Of a stretch of 64,000 nucleotides of DNA, positions 49,410 to 57,674 are shown one piece after another. Numbering within the stretch: position 1 is the first letter of the stretch; every line of letters begins with the position of its first letter. The notes under the pieces are model-generated. The model had not been told where the DNA came from. It did not search any database and saw only the letters and a program-made list of their open reading frames with translations. Both the position numbers and the translations under genes were made by a program. Source of the stretch: Rhizobium sp. 2MFCol3.1 (GTDB lineage: Bacteria > Pseudomonadota > Alphaproteobacteria > Rhizobiales > Rhizobiaceae); assembly GCF_000377565.1 (NCBI RefSeq), contig NZ_KB898355.1:310001-374000 (forward strand), in the 5' to 3' direction.

Positions 49410-49438
49410 GACGCAGCCGGCCTCGGTCCGGCTGCGTC
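49410..49438 (+). terminator. Terminator hairpin after the aminotransferase gene
   Basis: GACGCAGCCGG (49410-49420) and CCGGCTGCGTC (49428-49438) form a perfect 11-base-pair stem with a 7-base loop, beginning 6 bases after the stop codon. The tail (TTCGGG) is weak in T. Confidence 0.65.
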
Positions 49439-49518
49439 TTCGGGCTGAGCCGTACGAGGGGCGGCCCGGATGACCCCGCCCAATACGAGTGAATGAGATC
49501 GAATAGGAGAATACCCTT

Positions 49519-50379
49519 ATGACAAAATCGACCTGGCTGATCACAGGGTGTTCGAGCGGTCTCGGCCGCGAGCTGGCGCGAGCAGTCCTTGCATCGGGCG
49601 CCAATGCGATCGTGACCGCACGCAATTCCGACACGCTCGCGGATATCGTCGCGGACTATCCGGGAACCGCGCGCGCACTGTCGCTGGATGTCACGGATCG
49701 CGATCAGGTTCTTTCTGTCGTTTCTGCCGGAATTGAAACATTCGGCAGCATCGATGTTCTCGTCAACAACGCCGGCTATGCCTATCGATCGGCGGTCGAG
49801 GAAGGTGACGAGCGTGAAGTCACGGACCTGTTTGCGACCAATTTCTTCGGCGCCGTCTCGATGATCAAGGCGGTGCTTCCGGCAATGCGGTCGAGACGGC
49901 ATGGATGCATCGTTAATGTCAGTTCGATCGGCGGCCGCTTTTCCGGCCCGGCGAGCGGATATTATTCCGCGACGAAATTCGCCATGGAAGGCCTGTCCGA
50001 CGCGCTCCGAAAGGAGCTCGGTGCGTTCGGCTGCAAAGTCGTGCTCGTCGAACCGGGCGCCCTGCGCACCGATTTCGCCGGCCGTTCGCTTCACGGTTCC
50101 TCGAAGCCGATCGCCGATTACGAGCGCGTCGTCGGCCACCGCCGCGTCGGCGCCGACAAATCGTCGGGCAGTGAACGGGGAGATCCTCGAAAGGCAGCAG
50201 AGGCTATCATCTCGGCGGTCGCCGCCGAAAACGCACCCTTCCGTCTTCTTCTCGGGAGCGACGCAATCGAGATCATTCGCAACGAACTGACCGGCCAGAT
50301 GGATGAGTTGGAGCGTTGGGCATTGCTGAGCGTTTCGATCGACATGGACGAAGCGCCTGGGGTCGAGCGGGCGAGATAG
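49519..50379 (+). CDS. Short-chain dehydrogenase/reductase
   Basis: This 286-residue classical-type SDR has TGCSSGLG (about residues 9-16), NNAG (VLVNNAGYAYR, about 85), catalytic S (NVSSIGG, about 137) and YxxxK (YYSATKFAMEG, about 154-158). An AGGAGAATACCC site precedes the ATG. It is separated from the aminotransferase gene by a terminator and 115 bases, so co-regulation is possible but not shown. It could reduce the semialdehyde made by the aminotransferase; that is a guess from position only. Confidence 0.87.
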   Translation: MTKSTWLITGCSSGLGRELARAVLASGANAIVTARNSDTLADIVADYPGTARALSLDVTDRDQVLSVVSAGIETFGSIDVLVNNAGYAYRSAVEEGDEREVTDLFATNFFGAVSMIKAVLPAMRSRRHGCIVNVSSIGGRFSGPASGYYSATKFAMEGLSDALRKELGAFGCKVVLVEPGALRTDFAGRSLHGSSKPIADYERVVGHRRVGADKSSGSERGDPRKAAEAIISAVAAENAPFRLLLGSDAIEIIRNELTGQMDELERWALLSVSIDMDEAPGVERAR

Positions 50380-50452
50380 GAGACGGTTTTGCCGCGTTCG
50401 GCTGGGGGCGGGGCTGGCCGTTTCGGCGTCTGATAGGCCGGCGCTGCCAACC

Positions 50453-50465
50453 TTACAAATCCGTA
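50453..50465. promoter_or_regulatory. TTACAAATCCGTA motif upstream of the glycosyltransferase gene
   Basis: TTACAAATCCGTA lies 73-85 bases before the start at 50538. The same 13 bases recur at 52552-52564 upstream of the LpxF-like gene. Its flanks here (CC...TAG) break the longer dyad seen at the second site. Confidence 0.5.
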
Positions 50466-50537
50466 TAGTCCCCGACAGAAGCCCGTGAAGTTAAAGGCGC
50501 AGAAGCGAGGCCCTATCATTGCGTTCTTGGGGCTTCA

Positions 50538-51353
50538 ATGAACATGCACGCCGCTACACAGGTCCGCCGCGACGACCTGAGTGCCTCCCTTAATGCCAAG
50601 CTGTCCATCTATCTGATCAATCTCGATCGTTCGCCCGAGCGTGGCATGCGGATGGAGGCGCGGATCTTGGAGAAGGGGCTGAGTTTCCAGCGTGTTGCTG
50701 CGGTGGATGGGCGGGAGATTTTGCTGCCGGTGGCCGGGTTCGATGATGCCGGATATCGGCGGCGGCATGGGCGCAGCGCAAACCCTTTCGAGATCGGCTG
50801 CTACCTCAGTCACGTGGAATGCGCGCGGCGCCTGTTGGCTTCCAAGGCCGAGCACGCGCTCATTCTTGAAGATGATCTGATATTCGAAGAAGATCTGGTG
50901 GCGACGTTGAACGCGGCGCTGGATGAGGGTGGAAGCTGGGACATTTTGCGGCTGTCGACCGTCAACCGGGGGCGCAAATACAAGCTGAGATCGCTCACCT
51001 CCGTTCGAAACCTGTCGATCTCGCTAACGCGCGAGAAGGGGTCGGGTGCCTATGTCATCAACCGCAAGGCGGCACGTTGGATCGTCGAGCGCCTGATGCC
51101 GATGCGGCTGCCATATGATCTCGCCTTCGACCTGGAGCACCTTGGCGGATTGCGTGGCCTGTTCGTTGACCCGCAACCTATCCGCCAGAGCGCCGAACGA
51201 ACGTCTTTGATCCAGAACCACCTTGCGGGCTTCAGGCTCCCGCGCTCTCGCTACGTGAGTGTCCTGCCCTGGCGAGCATTTTACGAGACGTCGCGGTTCC
51301 TGGCGCGCACGTGCTGTCTCGTGGAGAGCCGGTGTCGCGGGTGGTGGATGTAA
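50538..51353 (+). CDS. Glycosyltransferase family 25 (LPS-type)
   Basis: This 271-residue GT25-family protein has the LSIYLINLDRSPERGMRME start (about residues 17-35), CYLSHVECARRLL (about 93-105) and the metal/sugar-nucleotide motif ALILEDDLIFEEDL (about 112-125). It most likely adds a sugar to lipopolysaccharide core or O-antigen on the inner face of the inner membrane. No signal peptide is present; the C-terminal 30 residues are basic and aromatic. It stands alone, but shares an upstream motif with the LpxF-like gene at 52648. Confidence 0.85.
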   Translation: MNMHAATQVRRDDLSASLNAKLSIYLINLDRSPERGMRMEARILEKGLSFQRVAAVDGREILLPVAGFDDAGYRRRHGRSANPFEIGCYLSHVECARRLLASKAEHALILEDDLIFEEDLVATLNAALDEGGSWDILRLSTVNRGRKYKLRSLTSVRNLSISLTREKGSGAYVINRKAARWIVERLMPMRLPYDLAFDLEHLGGLRGLFVDPQPIRQSAERTSLIQNHLAGFRLPRSRYVSVLPWRAFYETSRFLARTCCLVESRCRGWWM

Positions 51354-51371
51354 CCGAAACAGATTTGGATG

Positions 51372-51411
51372 CCGCCGCTCCCGCTTTCATGCAGGAGCGG
51401 CGGTCGGTTTT
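51372..51411. terminator. Bidirectional terminator between convergent genes
   Basis: CCGCCGCTCC (51372-51381) and GGAGCGGCGG (51394-51403) form a perfect 10-base-pair stem with a 12-base loop, followed by TCGGTTTT on the plus strand. It lies in the 56-base gap between the glycosyltransferase and binding-protein genes, and the T-run abuts the minus-strand stop codon. Confidence 0.75.
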
Positions 51412-52435
51412 AGTTCACGGTCACGTTCTTGACGAAGTCAGTCGTGCAGGTCTTCGACAGATCGATCTGCTTGTCCTTCAATGACTTGGAAAAGCCCTTG
51501 AGCACGGCGAGAACGGTCTGCGGTCCATCTTTCGGCATCACGCCGTCGGCGGTGAACATGCCCTTTCCGCCATCCAGAGCCTTGATGTACCCCTCCTTGT
51601 CGTTGACGTAGAAGTCCTTCGGCATCTTCTCGGTAATCTCGGCGGCCGAATGGGTGTTGATAAACTTCAACGTCTTGACGAAGGCGTTGGTGAGCTTCTG
51701 CGTCTCGTCCTTATGCTGCTCGACCCAGGCGGTCTCCATGTAGAGGGACGCCGCTGGATAGGTGCCGCCGAGGGCTGCGCGGGTGTTTTCCATCGTGCGC
51801 ATGTCAACCAGGATGCTGGCCTCGCCAGTCTTCAGCAGGCGCGTGATTGTCGGTTCGGTCGTCATGCCGGCCTGGATCTTGTCCTGCTGCATCGCCGCGA
51901 TGAAGGTCGCACCTGCACCGACAGGGACGGAGGTGATGTCGGACAGATCGAGGCCGTTCTTCACCGCCAGATACTGCGTCAGGAAGTTGGTGGATGAGCC
52001 GAGCCCGGTTACGCCGAGGCTCTTTCCCTTGAAGTCAGCGACGGACTTGATCTCGGGATGCTTGGTGGAAACGAGTTCCACTTCGCCGGGCGCCTGGCTG
52101 AACTGCACGATGGATTCGACGAATTTGCCTTTACCCTGCAGGTCGATGCAGTGGTCGTAGAAGCCGACGACGCCCTGGACGGCGCCCGCCAGAAGCTGGT
52201 TTTCCGCGTCGACGCCGGCCGGCTCGTTGAGGAGTTCGACGTCGAGACCTTCGTCCTTGAAATAGCCGAGCGCTTCCGCGAGCTTGGCTGGCAGATAGAT
52301 CTGCTTTTCATAGCCGCCAACCATAAGGGTGATCTTGTCGGCCGCGTTGGCGGCGCCGGCGCCGGCGCCAAGCGACGTCCCGGCGAGAAGTATTGAGAAC
52401 GCAAGTGTATGAAAAAGTCCGCGTGAAATACGCAT
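51410..52435 (-). CDS. NMT1/THI5-like ABC substrate-binding protein, copy 1 (orphan)
   Basis: This 341-residue periplasmic protein has a Sec signal (to about residue 32, GAANAADK) and an SBP_bac_9/NMT1-like domain of the taurine/sulfonate/pyrimidine group. MVGGYEKQIYLPAKLAEALG, AGAVQGVVGFYDHCID and GVTGLGSSTNFLTQYL are the obvious ligand-lobe segments. It is near-identical over its whole length to the product of 57675-58688. No permease or ATPase is next to it, so it probably shares the transporter encoded at 55869-57579. An AGGAGG site precedes the ATG at 52435. Confidence 0.88.
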   Translation of the reverse strand: MRISRGLFHTLAFSILLAGTSLGAGAGAANAADKITLMVGGYEKQIYLPAKLAEALGYFKDEGLDVELLNEPAGVDAENQLLAGAVQGVVGFYDHCIDLQGKGKFVESIVQFSQAPGEVELVSTKHPEIKSVADFKGKSLGVTGLGSSTNFLTQYLAVKNGLDLSDITSVPVGAGATFIAAMQQDKIQAGMTTEPTITRLLKTGEASILVDMRTMENTRAALGGTYPAASLYMETAWVEQHKDETQKLTNAFVKTLKFINTHSAAEITEKMPKDFYVNDKEGYIKALDGGKGMFTADGVMPKDGPQTVLAVLKGFSKSLKDKQIDLSKTCTTDFVKNVTVN

Positions 52436-52490
52436 AGTCGTCTCCTCCTGATAGGTGAATTACATCGCTTCCGCTCACGTCGATCGTGTC

Positions 52491-52543
52491 TCCTCCACGA
52501 TGTAATAACGTGGGTATCGCGACGAAGCTTTCAGCAAGCTTTC
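52491..52543 (-). promoter_or_regulatory. Promoter block shared by both NMT1-like genes (copy 1)
   Basis: Read on the minus strand, GAAAGCT-N4-GAAAGCT (52526-52543, period 11) is followed 23 bases later by CATCGTGGAGGA (52491-52502) and, 55 bases on, by the start codon. The same parts with the same 4- and 23-base spacings occur before copy 2. A direct repeat at 11-base period suits an OmpR-type regulator such as that encoded at 53718. Confidence 0.6.
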
Positions 52544-52545
52544 GG

Positions 52546-52571
52546 GATTCTTTACAAATCCGTAAAGAATC
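52546..52571. promoter_or_regulatory. Dyad upstream of the LpxF-like gene containing TTACAAATCCGTA
   Basis: GATTCTTTAC (52546-52555) and GTAAAGAATC (52562-52571) are perfect 10-base arms around AAATCC. The centre contains the 13-base motif also found at 50453. It lies 77-102 bases before the LpxF-like start and directly beside the minus-strand repeat block at 52526, so the two divergent promoters are back to back. Confidence 0.55.
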
Positions 52572-52647
52572 GGCGGCGGTTCTTCAGGTCTCCGTCAGGC
52601 ACGGGCGGAATATGGCGGTCATATCTGATTTCCGAAGAGAAGCCATA

Positions 52648-53379
52648 ATGACCACGTTTCATACGGTTGCCCGCCGGCGGACATACGCTGACGCCTTTCT
52701 CGTGCTAACGGCGTTCTGGTTCTTGCTGCTGTCGATCTTTCACGCGTGGCCGATGATCGACATCCGGATTTCGGAGATGTTCTTCAGCGGCCCGCTTTGC
52801 CTGGATCCATCATCGCTGAATGCGTGCGGATCCTTCCCGCTCGGCGAGGATCGGTTGATCACGACGTTGCGCTGGATCCTCTACACATTGCCCTACGCCG
52901 CCGCTGCCATGGTCCTGATTGCCTTGGTGGTCGCCGCCTTTTCGCCCCGGCTGCGTCATCAAATGCCGGTGCACCGGCTTTGGCTGTCGCTGGCTGGTCT
53001 CGGCATCAGCACAGGTTTGATCGCCAACCTGTTTCTCAAGGAGTACTCGAGCCGTCCGCGCCCGATCCAGACCGATCTGTTCGGCGGCAAGCTGCCATTC
53101 ATGGCGGCCGGATCGTTCCATGGCGCATGTGAGCGCAATTGCTCGTTTGTTTCTGGAGAGGCCTCGGGAGCCGGTTGGCTGATCTGCCTGCCTTTTCTGT
53201 TGCCGCCCCGCTATCGCCTCTGGGTAGCGCCACCTGTCATCCTTGCTTCGGTTGCGACAGCCGCCCTTCGCGTGGCTGTCGGCGCCCATTATGCATCCGA
53301 TGCGACGCTCGGAATGCTGGTCTCGATCACGGTCTTCGTCGGGCTTTTGGCGTTTGAGGAGGCCGTCTTGGAGCGCTGA
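52648..53379 (+). CDS. PAP2-family membrane phosphatase, LpxF/LpxE-like
   Basis: This 243-residue inner-membrane protein has about five to six hydrophobic segments and the lipid phosphate phosphatase motifs K131-x6-R138-P139 and R208-x5-H214-x3-D218. The middle motif, usually PSGH, reads F-V-S169-G170-E171, so the first catalytic His is replaced by Glu. Rhizobial relatives remove a phosphate from lipid A on the periplasmic side. The shared motif with the glycosyltransferase gene supports a lipopolysaccharide role. The ATG at 52648 is preceded by GAAGAGAAG. Confidence 0.8.
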   Translation: MTTFHTVARRRTYADAFLVLTAFWFLLLSIFHAWPMIDIRISEMFFSGPLCLDPSSLNACGSFPLGEDRLITTLRWILYTLPYAAAAMVLIALVVAAFSPRLRHQMPVHRLWLSLAGLGISTGLIANLFLKEYSSRPRPIQTDLFGGKLPFMAAGSFHGACERNCSFVSGEASGAGWLICLPFLLPPRYRLWVAPPVILASVATAALRVAVGAHYASDATLGMLVSITVFVGLLAFEEAVLER

Positions 53380-53423
53380 AGCGGCATCACTTTCAGCGTG
53401 CAGACCGGGGAGGGGCAAGGGAG

Positions 53424-53648
53424 TTGCAGACGTTGACAAAACTCACGAGAGCACAAACGCGGGTGATCATCAGCTGCGTTGAGCAAGGGTCCTCAGCCGC
53501 GAAGGGGTCCGACCGCTCGACATTGCGGGTTCTAGAGCTCAAGGGGCTTGTTGTTCGCAATGATGCGCGCCCGCAAAGGTTTCTGCCGACTGCGGCGGGT
53601 GCGGAGTGGGTCGCGGCCCGGTCGCGCCATCTAGCCGGTATCGATTGA
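53424..53648 (+). CDS. Small winged-helix-like protein (74 residues)
   Basis: I do not recognise a named family. The sequence LTRAQTRVIISCVEQGSS...STLRVLELKGLVV...RFLPTAAGAEWVAA reads like a minimal winged-helix (MarR/ArsR-like) unit: helix, recognition-helix-like segment, and wing ending in the L-T-x-x-G-type turn. The start is TTG (53424, or 53433, which is better spaced from GGGAG). It lies between the LpxF-like gene and the response regulator on the same strand, so may be co-transcribed with either. Confidence 0.5.
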   Translation: MQTLTKLTRAQTRVIISCVEQGSSAAKGSDRSTLRVLELKGLVVRNDARPQRFLPTAAGAEWVAARSRHLAGID

Positions 53649-53717
53649 GAATGAAAACAGGGCTGCCGGACGGCAATTGTCTTCCATTGCGGTCGAGCGA
53701 AATGGTATAGCTCGCAT

Positions 53718-54386
53718 ATGAAAATCCTCATCGTCGAAGACAATAAAGAGCTCGCCGATTGGCTCGCAAAGGCTCTGCGCCAGGCACAATATGCAGTCGA
53801 CATAGCCTTCGATGGCGAGGATGCGGAATTGATGCTGAGGGTGGCGCGCTATTCGGCTGTCATCCTTGATCTCTCCATCCCGAAGATCGACGGCATGACG
53901 CTGCTGAAGCGGCTCCGGCAAAGCGGAGAAAGGGTTCCCGTCATCATCTTGACGGCAAATGCCAGCCTCGACGGTCGTGTCGCGGGTCTGGATAGCGGCG
54001 CCGACGATTATCTTGCTAAGCCTTTCGAGATCGCTGAGCTCGAGGCTCGCATAAGAGCCATTGTCCGGCGCGGGCAGGATCGCGCCGCCCCTGAGGTGGT
54101 GGTCGGCGATCTGGTCTTTGCCGGGGCCACGCGCCAGTTCTCGATCAAGGGTGAGCCGCTGGCGCTCACACCCAGGGAGCACGCAGTTCTCGAGCATCTG
54201 ATCACCCGCGTCGGAACAACGGTGTCGAAGGCCGTCCTCTCGGAAAGCGTCTTCGGTTTCGACGACGAGGCCGACCCGAGCGCGATCGAGATCTATGTTC
54301 ACCGATTGCGCAAGAAGCTTGAGCCCAGCTCGGCCCAGATCGCGACGTTGCGTGGTCTCGGATATCTGTTGCGGGATGCGTCCTAG
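53718..54386 (+). CDS. OmpR-family response regulator (TctD-like)
   Basis: This 222-residue regulator has a receiver domain starting MKILIVEDNKELADWL, phosphoacceptor Asp in AVILDLSIPKIDG (about residue 51) and Lys in YLAKPFEIAE (about 101). The C-terminal winged helix (LTPREHAVLEHLI, about 150, then AIEIYVHRLRKKLE) binds DNA. It is co-transcribed with the kinase that starts within a few bases of its stop. The 11-base-period repeats before both NMT1-like genes are candidate targets. Confidence 0.92.
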   Translation: MKILIVEDNKELADWLAKALRQAQYAVDIAFDGEDAELMLRVARYSAVILDLSIPKIDGMTLLKRLRQSGERVPVIILTANASLDGRVAGLDSGADDYLAKPFEIAELEARIRAIVRRGQDRAAPEVVVGDLVFAGATRQFSIKGEPLALTPREHAVLEHLITRVGTTVSKAVLSESVFGFDDEADPSAIEIYVHRLRKKLEPSSAQIATLRGLGYLLRDAS

Positions 54387-54387
54387 G

Positions 54388-55812
54388 ATGAGTCGTCTGC
54401 GAGGCATGCTGATCGCTGTCTGGGCGTTGCGGCAGAGTTTGCGCGCCCAGCTTCTTGCCTGGGTCGTCCTTACCCTTATCGGCGCCATCTGCTTCAATCT
54501 CTACGAAAGCTACCAGACGGCCGACCAGACGGCGAAGCTCGTCACCGACCGTACACTGCTGAGCTCCGCCCGGGTGATCGCGGAAGCGGTGCGGGTGGAT
54601 GAGGGCGGCAATGTTGAGGCGGACATTCCGCCGGCGGCACTCGAGATGTTCGATACCGGCTACGGGGATCAAGTTTTCTACCAGATCATCACCGCCTGGG
54701 GGAACCTCGTCGGCGGCTTCCCTGATCTGCCGCTGCCGACGGTGGAACGCACCGGGCAGGATCTGCCGTTCCGCAATTCGACCGTTCGCGCGCTGACGCT
54801 CAATCATCCTGTCGTCGGGCTTCCCGATAACGGCGCGATCTCCGTCACCGTGGCGAGCACCCATAACAGCCAGTATGCTCTGCGAAGGCGCTTGTGGCTG
54901 GATGACTTTTCCAAACAGTTCGTGCTCGTGCTGCTCGCGGGAGCGGTCACGATCGTCGGGCTGCAGCGAGGGCTGGCGCCCGCGTTGCGGCTGCGCGATG
55001 CAGTGCGTGCCCGTGGGCGCGAGCGCTTGGATCCGCTTTCGCCGAAGATGGTGCAGACCGAATTTCAGCCGCTGGTTCACGCCTTGAACGACCATATGGA
55101 GCGCGTTCAGAACCAGATGGCCGCGCAGCGGCGATTTGTTTCGAATGCCGCTCATCAGCTGCGAACGCCGCTAGCGCTGATGTCGACGCAAGCAGGCGTC
55201 GCAGCACGTGAGACGGACGACGCGAGGCGCGAGGAGGCACTGCAAGCCTTGCGCAGCAGCATTCGCCATGTTTCCCGTCTCGCCAGCCAGTTGCTCACCT
55301 TGTCGCGCGCCGAGCCTGGCAGCAGGCGGCCGCGGAGCGAGACCATCGATCTCGCAACCACGGCCAGGGACATCGTCGCCGCGCATGCGGAGCAGGCGCT
55401 GCAGCGCGATATCGATCTTGGCCTTGAGGTTTCAGATCCCGTTCCCGTCGAGGGCGATGGGACGATGCTGCGCGAAATGCTCGTCAATCTCGTCGACAAT
55501 GCCGTTCGCTATACCCGCCCTGGCGGCACGGTGACGGTTTCCGTTGTCCGCACGGGTGACGTCGCCGTGCTCGATGTCGAGGACAATGGGCCGGGTATTC
55601 CAGCGGCCGAGCGCGAACAGGTCTTCGAGCGGTTCTATCGGGTGCTCGGCACCGAGGGTGAGGGCAGCGGCTTGGGGCTGGCGATCGTTCGCGAAGTGGT
55701 CGACGGCGCCGGCGGCGAGGTTGTTCTCGCCGAGGCTGGTGGTGGCGGCCTAGTGGTGAGCGTGCGGCTTCCGATCGCGGCTGCGAAACAGGGCAGGGAC
55801 AAGCAGGCATGA
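54388..55812 (+). CDS. Sensor histidine kinase (TctE-like, 2CSK_N type)
   Basis: This 474-residue inner-membrane kinase has a first membrane helix at LLAWVVLTLIGAICFNLYES, a periplasmic 2CSK_N-like sensor domain of about 130 residues, a second helix (FVLVLLAGAVTIVGLQ), phosphoacceptor His in NAAHQLRTPLALM (about residue 255), N box LVDNAVRYTRPGG, G1 VEDNGPGIPA and G2 GEGSGLGLAIVREVV. An earlier ATG (54376) would overlap the regulator gene. Such kinases usually sense small acids; here the solute of the flanking binding proteins is a candidate. Confidence 0.92.
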   Translation: MSRLRGMLIAVWALRQSLRAQLLAWVVLTLIGAICFNLYESYQTADQTAKLVTDRTLLSSARVIAEAVRVDEGGNVEADIPPAALEMFDTGYGDQVFYQIITAWGNLVGGFPDLPLPTVERTGQDLPFRNSTVRALTLNHPVVGLPDNGAISVTVASTHNSQYALRRRLWLDDFSKQFVLVLLAGAVTIVGLQRGLAPALRLRDAVRARGRERLDPLSPKMVQTEFQPLVHALNDHMERVQNQMAAQRRFVSNAAHQLRTPLALMSTQAGVAARETDDARREEALQALRSSIRHVSRLASQLLTLSRAEPGSRRPRSETIDLATTARDIVAAHAEQALQRDIDLGLEVSDPVPVEGDGTMLREMLVNLVDNAVRYTRPGGTVTVSVVRTGDVAVLDVEDNGPGIPAAEREQVFERFYRVLGTEGEGSGLGLAIVREVVDGAGGEVVLAEAGGGGLVVSVRLPIAAAKQGRDKQA

Positions 55813-55842
55813 AAAAAAGGTCGGATCTTTCGATCCGACCTT
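55812..55842 (-). terminator. Intrinsic terminator of the minus-strand ABC operon
   Basis: AAGGTCGGATC (55817-55827) and GATCCGACCTT (55832-55842) form a perfect 11-base-pair stem with a TTTC loop. On the minus strand it ends in a T-run (A-run 55812-55818 on the plus strand). It starts within the last base of the kinase stop codon, so the two opposing transcription units are separated by 56 bases. Confidence 0.85.
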
Positions 55843-55868
55843 CAGAGAGCCTGGGAGGATGGGCGCTC

Positions 55869-56750
55869 TTACTGGGAGTCCATGTGCTGCTGCGGACGCC
55901 ATTTGGCGAGGCGGTTTTCGATGATGGTCATGATGTATTCGGCGACAAGCGTCACCACCATGACCAGCAGGATCGCGGCGAACATGCCGGCGGCGTCGAA
56001 GGTGCCCTTGGCGATCGAAATCAGCTGACCGATGCCGAAGCGGGCGCCGACGAACTCGCCGACGATCGCGCCGATGATGGCGAAGCCGAACGACACGTGC
56101 AGGCTGGCGAAGATCCAGCTCATGGCCGAGGGGATCACCACCGTGCGCGTGACCTGCCAGTCGGAAGCGCCGAGGATGCGGGCATTGGCGATCATGTTGC
56201 GGTCTGCTTCACGCACGCCCTGGAAGGCGTTTGCGAAAACCACGAAGAACACCATGATGAAGGCGAGCGCCACCTTGGACGGAAGCCCGAGACCCATGAT
56301 CATGATGAAGATTGGGGCAAGAACGACACGCGGGATCGAATTGATCGCCTTGATGTAGACCGAGAAGATGTCCGACAGGAAGCGATTGCGGCCAAGGCCG
56401 ATGCCGACGAAGACGCCTGTGATCGAGCCCGCGAAGAAGCCGATCAGCGCCTCTTCCATCGTGACCCAGAGATTGTACCAGAGCGAACCTTCGGTCGTGC
56501 CTTCCGTCGCCCATTCGTAGAGGCGCTGAACGACGCCGCTGGGGCTCGAGTAGAAGAAGGGATCGATCCACTGCATGTTGGAGGAAAGCTCCCACATGCC
56601 GATGACGAAAACGAGGATGGCGATCTGCCAGAAGCGAACGAGCGCGTTGCGACGCTTCATCGCCTTCATTGCGGATGCTTCGATTTCCGCATCCGATGTT
56701 CCCGGACGGAAGAGTGCGGCGGAGCCGACGCTAAGAGTTGTATCAGCCAT
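55869..56750 (-). CDS. ABC importer permease, taurine/nitrate/sulfonate (SsuC/TauC) type
   Basis: This 293-residue inner-membrane permease has a hydrophilic N-terminal tail of about 60 residues, about six hydrophobic segments and the EAA loop (NAFQGVREADRNMIANARILGA, about 190-211). The ATG at 56750 follows GAGGAAACA; the longer frame upstream is the end of the ATPase gene in another frame. Last gene of the binding protein-ATPase-permease operon 58688-55869, followed by an intrinsic terminator. It serves the NMT1-like binding proteins. Confidence 0.92.
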   Translation of the reverse strand: MADTTLSVGSAALFRPGTSDAEIEASAMKAMKRRNALVRFWQIAILVFVIGMWELSSNMQWIDPFFYSSPSGVVQRLYEWATEGTTEGSLWYNLWVTMEEALIGFFAGSITGVFVGIGLGRNRFLSDIFSVYIKAINSIPRVVLAPIFIMIMGLGLPSKVALAFIMVFFVVFANAFQGVREADRNMIANARILGASDWQVTRTVVIPSAMSWIFASLHVSFGFAIIGAIVGEFVGARFGIGQLISIAKGTFDAAGMFAAILLVMVVTLVAEYIMTIIENRLAKWRPQQHMDSQ

Positions 56751-56760
56751 TGTTTCCTCC

Positions 56761-57579
56761 TCAGGCGGCTTCGCTTGCGCGGCGGTAGCTGGTTTCCACC
56801 TCTTCGCGCAGGTCATCCCAGATCGTCTTGCAATAGTTGATGAAGCTCTGCTCGTAGCGGATTTCCGATACGACGCGCGGGCGCGGAAGATTGATCGTGT
56901 AGACGGATTTCACGGTCGCGGGCCCTGCCGTCAGCACGTAAACCTTGTCGGCCAGTGCCACGGCTTCCTCAAGGTCGTGAGTGACGAAGATGACCGATGC
57001 CTTGCGCTCGGCCCAGAGCTTCAGGAGCTCTTCGTGCATGACGGTGCGCGTCTGCACGTCGAGCGCCGAGAAGGGCTCGTCCATCAGCAGGATCTCAGGT
57101 TCGTTGATGAAGGTCTGCGCCAGAGAGACGCGCTTGCGCATGCCGCCGGAAAGCTGGTGCGGATAGTGATTCTGGAACTTCGAGAGGCCGACGCGAGCGA
57201 GCCAGTCCTTGGCGCTCCTTTCTGCTTCCGCCTTCGACTTCCCGCGAAAGAGCGGTCCGGCCATGACGTTGTCGATCACGTTCTTCCAGGGGAAGAGCGC
57301 ATCGGTCTGGAAGGCGAAGCCGACCCGGCGGTCGATGCCGGTGATCGGGCCGCCCATCAGGCGAACTTCGCCGGCGCTCGGGCGGGCAAGGCCGGTCACG
57401 AGGTTGAGCGTCGTCGATTTGCCGCATCCGGTCGGACCGACGACGGCGACGAACTCGCCGCGTTCAACGGTCATGTTGAAGTCGCGGAGCGCGGTCAGCG
57501 ATTTTCCGGTCGGCGAGACAAAGCGGCGGCTGACATTGATCAGCTCGACGGCGGGCGTCTTAGTGTTTTCCTGTTGCAT
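56761..57579 (-). CDS. ABC importer ATPase, taurine/nitrate/sulfonate (SsuB/TauB) type
   Basis: This 272-residue ATPase has Walker A GPTGCGKST (about residues 45-53), Q-loop VGFAFQTDALFPW, a signature-like LSGGMRKR (about 143) and Walker B ILLMDEPFSALD. The signature variant is usual in this family. It starts 95 bases after the binding-protein gene, with a palindromic hairpin between, and ends 10 bases before the permease start. Confidence 0.93.
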   Translation of the reverse strand: MQQENTKTPAVELINVSRRFVSPTGKSLTALRDFNMTVERGEFVAVVGPTGCGKSTTLNLVTGLARPSAGEVRLMGGPITGIDRRVGFAFQTDALFPWKNVIDNVMAGPLFRGKSKAEAERSAKDWLARVGLSKFQNHYPHQLSGGMRKRVSLAQTFINEPEILLMDEPFSALDVQTRTVMHEELLKLWAERKASVIFVTHDLEEAVALADKVYVLTAGPATVKSVYTINLPRPRVVSEIRYEQSFINYCKTIWDDLREEVETSYRRASEAA

Positions 57580-57639
57580 GGCGAATACCTATGCGTGCCT
57601 CTGCGGGCGTGCACGCAGTGCCCATAGCGCGCTGGCGGT

Positions 57640-57655
57640 CCCGCCGATCGGCGGG
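57640..57655 (-). terminator. Palindromic hairpin between binding protein and ATPase genes
   Basis: CCCGCCGATCGGCGGG is a perfect 16-base palindrome, 20 bases after the binding-protein stop when read on the minus strand. No T-run follows. It resembles the hairpins after the binding-protein genes at 11680 and 34652 and may raise the binding protein relative to ATPase and permease. Confidence 0.5.
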
Positions 57656-57674
57656 CCACCCGTCGCGACGGAAG

